From: BS750m-G4 sp964472195
GTDB lineage: Bacteria > Bacteroidota > Ignavibacteria > Tepidaquicellales > Tepidaquicellaceae
DNA length: 12,006 nt
Assembly (NCBI GenBank): GCA_964472195.1
Contig: CAYYJH010000085.1
Coordinates: 1 to 12,006, forward strand
Direction: 5' to 3'
In this document: piece by piece, positions 1-7,342 of the stretch
How positions within the stretch are numbered: position 1 is the first letter of the stretch
Layout: every line of letters begins with the position of its first letter
Made by a program: the position numbers and the translations under genes
The notes under the pieces: model-generated
Database searches by the model: none
Seen by the model: the letters and a program-made list of their open reading frames with translations, nothing else
Told to the model about the DNA's origin: nothing

Positions 1-197
1 TTCAAATCCGCACGAAATGTTAGGCATAACATGATAAGGTTCGACCCGCAAGCGGGAAGTAGACTCAGGTAATGACAGCACTACAAATGTCACCAAAAAA
101 GAACCCAATTTTATTCTATCTTGTTTAACAAAATGTATGACTATCGCTCATTTAAAAATAAATACTTTTTTTCAATTAAGTTCATTAAATTGAGGTC
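1..197. other. Left-edge region upstream of the PASTA gene; no assigned gene
   Basis: No gene can be assigned with confidence. Positions 1-90 are visibly richer in G+C than the A/T-rich 109-197 stretch. On the minus strand a frame is open from a TTG at 108 to the window edge (36 codons). Its start reads like a short hydrophobic signal (GSFLVTFVVLSLP), which could be the beginning of a divergent secreted protein, but it uses CGC/CGG arginine codons unlike the neighbours. On the plus strand a 23-codon arginine-rich frame runs from the edge to a TAA at 70-72 and could be the tail of an upstream gene. A perfect CCCGC-AA-GCGGG inverted repeat sits at 45-56. The stretch could equally be a dispersed intergenic repeat. 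Confidence 0.25.
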
Positions 198-1121
198 GTG
201 TTAAAGAAATTATTAATATTATTCGTTATAGTAATTGCGATTGTTATTCTATTTAATAGTATAATAATGCCGTGGTACGTGAAGCATTCCGACCTTGTAA
301 AGGTGCCGGGTGTTATTGGGCTGAACTATCTTGAAGCAAAAAGGATAATTGAAGATTCAGGTCTTGAGGTCAAACAGGAAACAAGGTTCGACGAGTCGAG
401 ACCTATCGGAGAAATAATCGACCAGAATCCTCCAGCTGAGCAAATGGTTAAGGATGGCAGAAGAGTTTATCTTGTTGTTTGTGGAGGTGAACAGCTTATA
501 GAAATTCCGAAGCTTGTCGGAAGGACTATAAGAGATGCTACTTTTACTTTAGAGCAGAGAAATCTCAAAGTCGGGGAAGTCGTTAAGAAATTCTCTAATG
601 AATATAATGATGATGTCGTGATAACGCAAATTGTCCAGCCGGGAAGTCTTGTAAAAAGAAATACGAAGATTGATCTAATCGTTAGTAATGGTCCAAGGCT
701 TGGAGACATAGTTATACCCGATCTAATCGGTAAGAACCTAATCGAAGCAAAGAAGATACTCGTTGATAGTAAATTGAAATTAGGAAAAGTTACGTATCAA
801 TCGAGCGACCAGTCACCCGGAAAGATTGTTGACCAATATCCGAAGAAAGATAAATCTGCTAAAGATGATACTGAGGTCGATGTATTCGTGTCAAAACAAA
901 AGATAGAGGAGGAGTTTTTTGATGAAGAAGAAACAGGTATCGATGGGCATATCGAAGGAGATACAGAAAATACTATACCAAAACCGGATCCAGATAAACC
1001 TAAAGATGACGGTGAAAAGAAAGAGCAGCCAAAAGAGAAGAAAAAAAAGGACCAGCCTAAAGAAATGAAGAAAAAAGAACAACCAAAGGATAAGGATGAT
1101 ACGAAGACGGGCAATTTGTAA
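198..1121 (+). CDS. Membrane-anchored PASTA-domain protein with charged lysine-rich tail
   Basis: This 307-residue protein starts with two lysines and one hydrophobic segment (about residues 4-24), an uncleaved signal anchor that would leave the rest in the periplasm. Three PASTA repeats follow, at about 33-95, 101-164 and 171-232, each opening with the typical VP-x-hydrophobic-x-G or IP-x-L-x-G signature and containing a Q-x-P-like turn. PASTA domains are known from penicillin-binding proteins and Ser/Thr kinases, where they bind muropeptides or act as spacers. No kinase or transpeptidase domain is present here, so only a cell-wall-associated role can be inferred. Residues 235-307 are low-complexity: first acidic, then lysine/proline-rich with QPK[E/D] three times at nine-residue spacing. 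The GTG start is the only reasonable one, because an in-frame TAA lies at 186-188. A GAGGT sequence ends only one base before it, unusually close for a ribosome site. Confidence 0.85.
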   Translation: MLKKLLILFVIVIAIVILFNSIIMPWYVKHSDLVKVPGVIGLNYLEAKRIIEDSGLEVKQETRFDESRPIGEIIDQNPPAEQMVKDGRRVYLVVCGGEQLIEIPKLVGRTIRDATFTLEQRNLKVGEVVKKFSNEYNDDVVITQIVQPGSLVKRNTKIDLIVSNGPRLGDIVIPDLIGKNLIEAKKILVDSKLKLGKVTYQSSDQSPGKIVDQYPKKDKSAKDDTEVDVFVSKQKIEEEFFDEEETGIDGHIEGDTENTIPKPDPDKPKDDGEKKEQPKEKKKKDQPKEMKKKEQPKDKDDTKTGNL

Positions 1122-1384
1122 TATGAAAACAATGTTAAGATATATACCATTCGATTTTATTTAAACACTAATCTATCATTAAGTCGCAAAGACACAAAGT
1201 AAAAATATTTTTTAATAAAGGTTGTATTAATATTAGATTCATTGTATTCTTCCAAAAAGAAATATTTAAAAAGTCATGAAAAGTTCTTAATCCCTTACTG
1301 TCCATGCCTCTACCTGGCAGCAGTCAGGTGCGGCAGTCAGGTTCGTGGCTTAAATTACATTCGTAAATCATTTAAAAACTGCTA
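1122..1384. other. Intergenic region with GC-richer repeat-like island
   Basis: This is 263 bases without a supportable gene. Most is A/T-rich, including the sequence CGCAAAGACACAAAG at about 1184-1198. From memory this resembles short CGCAAAGACGCAAAG-type repeats scattered in many bacterial genomes. A compositionally distinct island at about 1300-1350 carries the ten-base direct repeat GCAGTCAGGT at 1320-1329 and 1333-1342 (13-base period). The sequence ACCTG at 1312-1316 is complementary to the CAGGT of the first copy and could form a small hairpin. No T-tract follows, so it is not a standard terminator. The promoter for rpe may lie here but cannot be pinpointed. Confidence 0.45.
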
Positions 1385-2038
1385 ATGAAGAAAATCTGTC
1401 CCTCTGTTCTTTCTGCCGATTTTTCAAAGCTACAAGAAGAAATCAAAGAAGTTGAAGCTGCAGGAGCTGATATTATTCACTGCGATATAATGGATGGTAA
1501 TTTCGTTCCCAACATTAGTTTTGGTTCTTCGTTTGTATCGACTATTAATAAGATAACGGAATTACCTTTGGACGTACATCTAATGATTGACAATCCTTCA
1601 AAATATGTGTACAAGTTTTACGAAGCTGGTGCAGATTATATTTCCGTTCATTATGAAAACAATATACATCTTCACAGGTTAATTTATCAAATTAAGGACC
1701 TTGGTGTTAAGGCGGGTGTTGTAATAAATCCCTCGACCCCGGCAAATTTGTTAATGGATATTTTAGTGCATGTCGATTATGTTTTGGTTATGAGCGTTAA
1801 CCCGGGATTTGGAGGACAGAGATTCATAGAAAGTGTGATTCCAAAAATAATTCAGTTAAAGACTTTGATAAATGCACGTAATTTGGATTGCATGCTAGAG
1901 GTCGATGGCGGAATTGGTTTGGATAATATTAAGCAGGTCTCGGATGCAGGTGCTGATATGTTTGTTTGCGGTGCTTCTGTTTTTAAATCAGATAATAAGG
2001 CTGAAGTAATAAAAAAGCTGAAGGAATTAGTTAATTAA
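1385..2038 (+). CDS. rpe: Ribulose-phosphate 3-epimerase
   Basis: The enzyme interconverts D-ribulose 5-phosphate and D-xylulose 5-phosphate in the cytoplasmic pentose phosphate pathway. At 217 residues it has normal family length and a complete TIM-barrel. The N-terminus carries the SVLSADF motif (residues 7-13). The metal-binding and catalytic residues His32, Asp34 (in IHCDIMDG), His65 (DVHLMI) and Asp174 (LEVDGGI) are all present, as is the phosphate-binding VNPGFGGQ loop (138-145) with a second phosphate contact near GAS at 196-198. Asp34 and Asp174 are the acid/base pair known in the family. The ATG start places the SVLSADF motif correctly. No Shine-Dalgarno sequence is seen upstream, only A/T-rich sequence. 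It is followed by nnr after 57 bases on the same strand. Confidence 0.97.
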   Translation: MKKICPSVLSADFSKLQEEIKEVEAAGADIIHCDIMDGNFVPNISFGSSFVSTINKITELPLDVHLMIDNPSKYVYKFYEAGADYISVHYENNIHLHRLIYQIKDLGVKAGVVINPSTPANLLMDILVHVDYVLVMSVNPGFGGQRFIESVIPKIIQLKTLINARNLDCMLEVDGGIGLDNIKQVSDAGADMFVCGASVFKSDNKAEVIKKLKELVN

Positions 2039-2095
2039 TTTCATATTAAGATTGTAGATTCTTATTTCATTTCTAAAAGTTATTAAATTTTAAGT

Positions 2096-3652
2096 ATGAG
2101 AAGCGTTTTTTTAAATCAGGAAGTGTTGGATGCCGAAAGGAAGATTATTTCTTCTTTAAACATACCTTCAATCGTCTTGATGGAAAATGCAGGGAAGAAC
2201 TCTGCTGAGTATATTTATAATACCGTATGCTGCGAAAATTTCAAAAATATAATATTACTTGCAGGTAAGGGTAACAATGCTGGTGATGGATTCGTTATTG
2301 CACGTCATTTATTGAGTAAAGGTGTCCCGGTTAAGGTTCTTCTTTTATATCATGCTTCTGATTTAAAGGGTGACGCTAAAACTAATTATAATGTTTTAAA
2401 AAAGATGACTTCGCAAGCGGATCTATCACTGAAAGAATGCAAAGATGTAAACAGTGTTAAAAAAGAATTGAGCGTTAACAACCCGTTGATAGTAGATGCT
2501 ATCTTTGGAATAGGATTCAAAGGTGAACTTGAAGCACGATTGAAAAAAGTTTTTTCATTTGTAAATAATATCAGGAATAAGAAAGTCATTGCTATCGATA
2601 CTGCAAGCGGTCTGGACAATCACGAAAAAAAAGTTGATTGCATAAGAGCAGATGTAACTTTAAGTATGGGTGTTAAGAAATTCAATTCTATGTTTAGTAA
2701 TGGAAGAGAGTTTAGCGGTACTGTCGAAGTAATGAATATTGGTATTTTTGATAAAGAGTTTGATAGATATAACAAAAAGAAGATGTTTGAAATTGATGTG
2801 TACGATGTTAAAGGTTTTTTACCACATCGGAATATTAATTCGAACAAGTACACTAACGGAAAGTTATTTATATTAGCGGGTTCTCCAGGGTTCACAGGTG
2901 CTGCATATTTGAGTTCGCTGTCCGCATTAAGAGCGGGTAGTGGGGCTGTAATATTAGGTATTCCTGAATCTCTTAACGAAGTAATGGAAATTAAAACGAC
3001 AGAAGTAATAACCCTTCCATTGGCTGATAATGAGTTCAAATCATTCTCAAAGGATTCGTATGATATAATAAAAGAAAAACTGGAATGGTGTGATGTATGT
3101 CTAATCGGTCCGGGAATTGGCAGGGATGAAGAAGCGCTCGAGCTTGTAAGGATGGTTGTTTCACAGAATAACAATAATTTTGTAATAGATGCCGATGGTA
3201 TATTCGCTTTTAAAGGACATCTTGATTTGTTAAAAAAGAAAAAGAGAAATATCATTCTCACACCTCATTATGGTGAATTCTCGAATCTTGCGGGAATAAG
3301 CTTGAGTGAAATAAAACAAGACTTTCATACTATAGCTAGAGAATTCGCAGCAGAATATAATCTCGTGCTTGGATTGAAGAACTCTCCAACAATCATAACT
3401 GACGGGAAAAATTTTTATATAAATTCAACCGGAAGGGAGAACTTAGCAACTATCGGCAGCGGCGATGTCCTTTCAGGAATTATTGCGAGTACATTTTCAC
3501 GAACACTCGATGCGATGGGCAGTACTGTGTACGGAATGTTTGTACATGGCAGGTGTGGTGATATACTTTTCGAAAAGTCAGGAGACAGTGCGACGATTGC
3601 AACAGACCTAATTGATGAAATTCCCATTGTAAAAGAAGAACTTCGATATTGA
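2096..3652 (+). CDS. nnr: Bifunctional NAD(P)H-hydrate epimerase / ADP- or ATP-dependent NAD(P)H-hydrate dehydratase
   Basis: This is a metabolite-repair enzyme that restores damaged NADHX and NADPHX. The N-terminal YjeF-type epimerase domain (about residues 1-220) shows LMENAGKNSAE near 28-38, the nucleotide-binding GKGNNAGDG at 57-65, VDAIFGIG at 133-140 and AIDTASGLD at 166-174. The C-terminal ribokinase-like dehydratase domain (about 240-518) shows GSPGFTGAA at 262-270, GPGIGRD at 338-344, DADG at 365-368, TPHYGE at 389-394 and GSGDVLSG at 454-461, with Asp457 in the catalytic position. At 518 residues the fusion has the common bacterial length and both halves look intact. No Shine-Dalgarno is visible before the ATG. 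The last four bases overlap the start of the VanZ-like gene, so the two are probably translationally coupled. Confidence 0.96.
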   Translation: MRSVFLNQEVLDAERKIISSLNIPSIVLMENAGKNSAEYIYNTVCCENFKNIILLAGKGNNAGDGFVIARHLLSKGVPVKVLLLYHASDLKGDAKTNYNVLKKMTSQADLSLKECKDVNSVKKELSVNNPLIVDAIFGIGFKGELEARLKKVFSFVNNIRNKKVIAIDTASGLDNHEKKVDCIRADVTLSMGVKKFNSMFSNGREFSGTVEVMNIGIFDKEFDRYNKKKMFEIDVYDVKGFLPHRNINSNKYTNGKLFILAGSPGFTGAAYLSSLSALRAGSGAVILGIPESLNEVMEIKTTEVITLPLADNEFKSFSKDSYDIIKEKLEWCDVCLIGPGIGRDEEALELVRMVVSQNNNNFVIDADGIFAFKGHLDLLKKKKRNIILTPHYGEFSNLAGISLSEIKQDFHTIAREFAAEYNLVLGLKNSPTIITDGKNFYINSTGRENLATIGSGDVLSGIIASTFSRTLDAMGSTVYGMFVHGRCGDILFEKSGDSATIATDLIDEIPIVKEELRY

Positions 3653-4050
3653 GGTTTCTGAGAAAATATAAATATCATATGCCTGTTGTGTTATACTGCT
3701 CAGCGATTTTCATTCAATCTTCATTCCCTTCGCTTAAACCTCCAGGTTTAGATTTTAAATTATCCGATAAATTATTACACTTAGTTGTTTATTTGATTCT
3801 CTTCTTTTTATTTTTTTATTCATTAAATAATCAAAATAAAAATATTAAATTGAAAGAACATGCCCTGTTATTTTCTTTATTCTTTACAATTATTTACGGG
3901 GCATCGGATGAAATACATCAATACTTTGTTCCTTATCGCGACAGCGATTTTTTTGATTGGATAGCAGATGCAATTGGTGCGTTTTTAGGATTATTAATTC
4001 TTCTGACAGCAAACAAATGGAAATTAAGAAAAAATACTAATATTGTATGA
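3649..4050 (+). CDS. VanZ-like family membrane protein
   Basis: This 133-residue integral membrane protein has about four hydrophobic segments (roughly 12-24, 43-59, 71-84 and 106-121). The VanZ-like signatures are clear: SDKLLHLVVY at 39-48 and ASDEIHQYFVPYRDSDFFDWIADAIGA across 85-111, in which the acidic, His, Gln and Arg residues (Asp87, Glu88, His90, Gln91, Arg97, Asp103) are the conserved ones. VanZ itself raises teicoplanin resistance in enterococci, but most stand-alone family members have no known function, so resistance should not be assumed. The chosen TTG start lies inside the nnr stop region (TTGA overlap at 3649-3652). An ATG ten codons later (3679) is possible but would remove the basic leader RFLRKYKYH that precedes the first membrane segment. 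Confidence 0.85.
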   Translation: MRFLRKYKYHMPVVLYCSAIFIQSSFPSLKPPGLDFKLSDKLLHLVVYLILFFLFFYSLNNQNKNIKLKEHALLFSLFFTIIYGASDEIHQYFVPYRDSDFFDWIADAIGAFLGLLILLTANKWKLRKNTNIV

Positions 4051-4125
4051 TTATTATTGCTAGTTTTTTTCGGATGTTTAAGTTTTGTCAAAGAAGATTG
4101 ATTGTTATGAAAGTTATAAATTTTG

Positions 4126-4266
4126 ATGCATAATGTGTTTACGTTTGTCGTGGATAATTCAAAATATTTACTAAAAGAAGTGAATTTTTCAATCAAAGTT
4201 TTAGACGGTAGTAATTATTCGAAAAATATTTTAATAAATCCTGTAACAATTAATAAAGTATACTAA
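4126..4266 (+). CDS. Possible small ORF of 46 residues before nuoN (doubtful)
   Basis: Reading from the ATG at 4126 gives a short frame of 46 residues (starting MHNVFTFVVDNSKYLL) that stops with TAA at 4264-4266, four bases before the nuoN start. It has no recognisable domain, signal or membrane segment, and no Shine-Dalgarno sequence. A frame of this length can arise by chance in A/T-rich DNA. Its only support is the tight spacing to nuoN and lysine/asparagine/isoleucine-rich content like that of the neighbours. It may be a leader peptide or, more likely, non-coding. The rest of the 4051-4270 gap holds no other feature I can identify. Confidence 0.15.
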   Translation: MHNVFTFVVDNSKYLLKEVNFSIKVLDGSNYSKNILINPVTINKVY

Positions 4267-4270
4267 TTAC

Positions 4271-5707
4271 ATGATTCATTTAAACGAATTCCAACACGTT
4301 ATTCCACTTCTCATAATTTCCGGAGCTGCAGTTATCACATTAGTTATAGAAATGATATACAAAAAAAGTGAAAACATTGTTTTAGGTTTCAGTATTCTTT
4401 CTGTGTTAGCTGCAATCGTAACTTCGTTTACTTATTTAAATAAAGAATTTGTAATTTTCAATGAATTCCTAAGAATAAATAACAGTTCGATTGTTTTTTC
4501 TGTAATAATCTTAATCGGAATTTTGATTACATTATTTGCTTCGAAAGCTTACATAGAAAAAGAAGAAATTAATTTCGGGGAGTATTATTCATTATTGTTG
4601 TTTGCAGTTACAGGAATGATGTTAATGGTGTTTGCAAATGATCTGTTAATAATTTTCATTGGGTTGGAATTAATGTCAATTTGTTTTTATGTGCTCGCAG
4701 GATTTTTAAGAAAAAGAATAAAATCAAACGAAAGCGCCATGAAATATTTTTTACTTGGAGCTTTCATGACCGGTTTTTTATTGTACGGTATCGCTTTAAT
4801 ATACGGAACAACAGGTACAACAAATCTGACTAAAATTCTGGCAAATCCGAAAATATTATCCTCGACAATCTTTATGATAGGGATAGGATTATTCCTGATA
4901 GGCTTTTTCTTTAAGATGGGAATATTTCCATTTCATATGTGGATACCCGATGTTTATGATGGTGCTCCGACTGTTGTTTCCGGAATGATGTCAACTGCAG
5001 GTAAGATTGCAGCTGTAGGAACGATTGTTCCTTTGATCTTATACTTTAATTTAATTGATTTCAAATTGTTGTTTGCTATAGCTGCTGTCGTAACAATGCT
5101 ATTTGGTAATATTATTGCTTTAGCTCAGACAAACATAAAACGGCTTCTTGCTTATTCATCCATTGCAAGTGCGGGATATGTTATGGTTGGTGTTGCAGCT
5201 TTGAATGATTTTGCATTAAAAGGTATTACTTATTATCTTATAGCATATACATTCATGCAGTTGGGTGCATTTATAGTTGTTTCAATCATTGAGAGCAGCA
5301 GTGATGATAAAAAAGATTTCAAGTTCATAAATCTCACTGATTATAAAGGTCTCGCAAAAAGAAATCTTTTACTTGCTACATTCTTGTCTATATTTCTCTT
5401 CTCTCTTGCGGGTATTCCGCCTTTTGCAGGATTCTGGGGCAAATATTATTTATTTTTTGCAGCTATCAAAGCAAACCTGGTATGGCTCGCCGTTATCGGA
5501 ATATTATTAAGTGTAGTCTCGGTTTATTATTATATAAGGGTTATCGTTTACATGTGGTTCCAGGATGCACCGGTTGAACTTTTGAACGAGAAAGTTGTTG
5601 TAAGTCCGTTAGGTGCTGCTGCTGTTTGGGTAGCGATTATCGGAACTGTAATATTTGGCGTTTATCCGCAGTTATTTTTCACGATGTTCAAATTTGTTAT
5701 CAGTTAA
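4271..5707 (+). CDS. nuoN: NADH-quinone oxidoreductase subunit N
   Basis: This antiporter-like membrane subunit of respiratory complex I couples NADH oxidation by quinone to proton translocation in the inner membrane. The 478-residue protein has about 14 hydrophobic segments and normal family length. The charged residues that form the proton path in this family are present at the expected places: Glu133 in GLELMS, Lys215 in FFFKMGIFPFHMW, Lys245 in STAGKIAA and Lys391 in FAGFWGKYYLF. The motifs PDVYDGAPT (226-234) and LLAYSSIASAGY (292-303) are characteristic of NuoN rather than generic antiporters. The usual partner nuoM is not directly upstream; the preceding genes are a VanZ-like protein and nnr. 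The rest of complex I must therefore be encoded elsewhere. Start ATG without Shine-Dalgarno. Confidence 0.95.
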   Translation: MIHLNEFQHVIPLLIISGAAVITLVIEMIYKKSENIVLGFSILSVLAAIVTSFTYLNKEFVIFNEFLRINNSSIVFSVIILIGILITLFASKAYIEKEEINFGEYYSLLLFAVTGMMLMVFANDLLIIFIGLELMSICFYVLAGFLRKRIKSNESAMKYFLLGAFMTGFLLYGIALIYGTTGTTNLTKILANPKILSSTIFMIGIGLFLIGFFFKMGIFPFHMWIPDVYDGAPTVVSGMMSTAGKIAAVGTIVPLILYFNLIDFKLLFAIAAVVTMLFGNIIALAQTNIKRLLAYSSIASAGYVMVGVAALNDFALKGITYYLIAYTFMQLGAFIVVSIIESSSDDKKDFKFINLTDYKGLAKRNLLLATFLSIFLFSLAGIPPFAGFWGKYYLFFAAIKANLVWLAVIGILLSVVSVYYYIRVIVYMWFQDAPVELLNEKVVVSPLGAAAVWVAIIGTVIFGVYPQLFFTMFKFVIS

Positions 5708-5787
5708 ATAATTAAATTTATTTTTATACCGCAGACTGTACTATGTACATGCAATTGAAATAACATCTCTCAATTATAATTTACCTC

Positions 5788-6630
5788 GTGAAAAGAATTG
5801 TAATAATAATTTTCTTCATTTCTTTATTTTTTAATATCCATTCCATTTATTCTCAGCATACAGGTATTTATTTTTTTTCAACCGAAAGAGTTTTCGAACC
5901 CACAAGAGCGAATATTTTTGAACCGAGAGTAGGCTTTTTAAAAAATGTAAACGATAAAAACCTTCGTCTCGATATCGGTTTAGGGATTGATCTAATAGGG
6001 CTTCGCAAATGCGATGCTCAGTATTCTTTAGGTGTAGATGCTTTTACTTTTACTAATTTAAGGTCTGAATCAAATTTTAAATTTCCTGTGGATGCTATCG
6101 ACTATTTTTTCGGAGTGAATTTTAATTATACAAGACCATTATCAAATCATTTGTTTTTATCATCACGTCTTCGTGTCTCACATATTTCCTCACACTTGCA
6201 GGATGGTCACATATACGAAAAGTCTGACACAATTTTCAAACCGTTTACTTACAGCAGGGAGTTTGTCGATGTTGCAGTTGTATTGGATAAGTTTCTCGAT
6301 AGAACTCTCATAAAAAATCTCTTTGCAGTAAACTTTTTATTCAGCACAATTCCGGATGATTTTGGATTGTTTGCGTTTCAATACGGATTCGAAATTCAGT
6401 ATTACATTCATGAGTTTATAAGTCTGTATTTGTCGAATGACCTTAAACTTGCTACAGTCAGCGATAAAACAAATCTTAACGAAAATCTTGAAATGGGTAT
6501 CAGGATAGGGGAATACAATTCAAGGGGCGTAAATCTTTTCTTTTCGTACTATGACGGACAGGATTATAAGGGGCAGTATTATAAAAAGTATCTTAATTAT
6601 AAAGCGGTAGGGATGAGTGTGGATTTTTAA
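5788..6630 (+). CDS. Secreted DUF1207-like protein, probable outer-membrane beta-barrel
   Basis: The 280-residue product opens with a classic signal peptide: MKR, a hydrophobic stretch over residues 4-19, and a likely cut after IYSQ near residue 23. The mature part alternates aromatic/hydrophobic and polar residues and ends in phenylalanine, as expected for an outer-membrane barrel assembled by BAM. I recognise features of the DUF1207 family: an early F-x-P-x-x-A-x-x-x-x-PR pattern (VFEPTRANIFEPRVGF, 35-50), the SSHLQDG motif after a barrel strand (134-140), an FTYSREFVDV strand (153-162), and a closing YYDGQDYKGQYY segment (254-265). The assignment is from memory of the family pattern, without a search. 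Function of the family is unknown. The GTG start is favoured because it directly precedes the basic signal-peptide start. The gene lies 80 bases after nuoN. Confidence 0.7.
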   Translation: MKRIVIIIFFISLFFNIHSIYSQHTGIYFFSTERVFEPTRANIFEPRVGFLKNVNDKNLRLDIGLGIDLIGLRKCDAQYSLGVDAFTFTNLRSESNFKFPVDAIDYFFGVNFNYTRPLSNHLFLSSRLRVSHISSHLQDGHIYEKSDTIFKPFTYSREFVDVAVVLDKFLDRTLIKNLFAVNFLFSTIPDDFGLFAFQYGFEIQYYIHEFISLYLSNDLKLATVSDKTNLNENLEMGIRIGEYNSRGVNLFFSYYDGQDYKGQYYKKYLNYKAVGMSVDF

Positions 6631-6679
6631 TTTGTCTAATCTTCTTTATAAAGTTTATTTATTTGTATATTTTCTTTCC

Positions 6680-6779
6680 NNNNNNNNNNNNNNNNNNNNN
6701 NNNNNNNNNNNNNNNNNNNNNNNNNNNNNNNNNNNNNNNNNNNNNNNNNNNNNNNNNNNNNNNNNNNNNNNNNNNNNNN
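6680..6779. other. Assembly gap (100 N)
   Basis: Exactly 100 undetermined bases lie between the DUF1207-like gene and the beta-propeller fragment. A round number such as 100 is a common placeholder for a gap of unknown length, so real distance and order across it are uncertain. The 5' part of the following gene, and possibly additional genes, are missing here. Confidence 0.98.
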
Positions 6780-7331
6780 TTTGATTTGAAACTCGGATAT
6801 ATCTCCTCACTATACACCAACTCAGAGACATTTCTGTCTGAATATAAATTTAACAGTCCTATAGCAACAATAATTGTAAATTCGAATGACCTGTATGTTA
6901 TAGATAGCGATAACAACAGGGTTGTTACGTTCCCAAGAGGATTCGCACCGGCTACGACATTTGGTGATTTCAGAGCGGGGAAGGGTTCATTGCAGGAACC
7001 TGTTAAGATTTTGAAAGATAGTAAAAATTTCCTGTATATATTCGATAAGAAACGTAACGCTATTATAAAGTACGATAATTTCGGAAGCTATATAAAATCA
7101 ATCAAAGCTGAGGACATAAGAACATTTTCTCTTTATAACGATAATTTATATATTTTAAATTCGTTTGGGATTTGGTTATACAATACTGAAAAAAATGCTT
7201 TTACGGAGAAGAAAATATTTGAAAATGATTTGAAATTGGATAATATTACGGATTTGCTGATCTACAGTGAAAAAAAATATTTGGTTTTATTAAAAAAATT
7301 TATTATTTTATATACAACAAAAACATCCTAA
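6780..7331 (+). CDS. NHL/six-bladed beta-propeller-like protein, 5' end lost in assembly gap
   Basis: Only the C-terminal 183 residues are readable. Residues 26-52 of this fragment (SPIATIIVNSNDLYVIDSDNNRVVTF, given in two parts here: SPIATIIVNSNDLYV then IDSDNNRVVTF) match the NHL-blade pattern of an opening proline, a hydrophobic strand, L-Y-V-x-D, N-R-V and a closing strand. A second, weaker blade follows at about 72-110 (EPVKIL, LYIFDKKRNAIIKYD). The later part repeats the strand pattern LYILNSFGIWLYN and ends with a hydrophobic strand. Beta-propellers of this kind are usually extracytoplasmic binding or scaffolding proteins, but the ligand cannot be told. The start and any signal peptide are in or before the gap; a TTG at 6663 in the same frame on the other side has no real support. 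The gene ends 22 bases before ssb and could be co-transcribed with it. Confidence 0.7.
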   Translation, partial: FDLKLGYISSLYTNSETFLSEYKFNSPIATIIVNSNDLYVIDSDNNRVVTFPRGFAPATTFGDFRAGKGSLQEPVKILKDSKNFLYIFDKKRNAIIKYDNFGSYIKSIKAEDIRTFSLYNDNLYILNSFGIWLYNTEKNAFTEKKIFENDLKLDNITDLLIYSEKKYLVLLKKFIILYTTKTS

Positions 7332-7342
7332 AACTTAAAAAA

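Noticed and set aside
37..44. tRNA-like GGTTCGA sequence at the left edge
   Set aside because: The downstream CCCGCAAGCGGG hairpin does not complete a T-arm plus acceptor stem, and no anticodon arm can be drawn; chance resemblance.
467..1150. Several minus-strand frames opposite the PASTA gene
   Set aside because: They mirror the lysine-rich tail as serine/phenylalanine-rich low complexity and carry no family signature.
2620..3261. Long open frame (213 codons) on the minus strand opposite nnr
   Set aside because: It lies entirely antisense to a fully conserved gene, has no recognisable domain, and is serine/leucine/isoleucine-rich as expected for the complement of A/T-rich coding sequence.
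5730..5756. Small inverted repeat TGTAC-TAT-GTACA between nuoN and the DUF1207-like gene
   Set aside because: Five-base arms without a T-run are too weak for a terminator, and there is no second copy to suggest an operator.
6663..6779. Apparent coding sequence continuing through the N run from a TTG at 6663
   Set aside because: Undetermined bases cannot be translated and the gap length is probably arbitrary, so frame continuity across it has no meaning.
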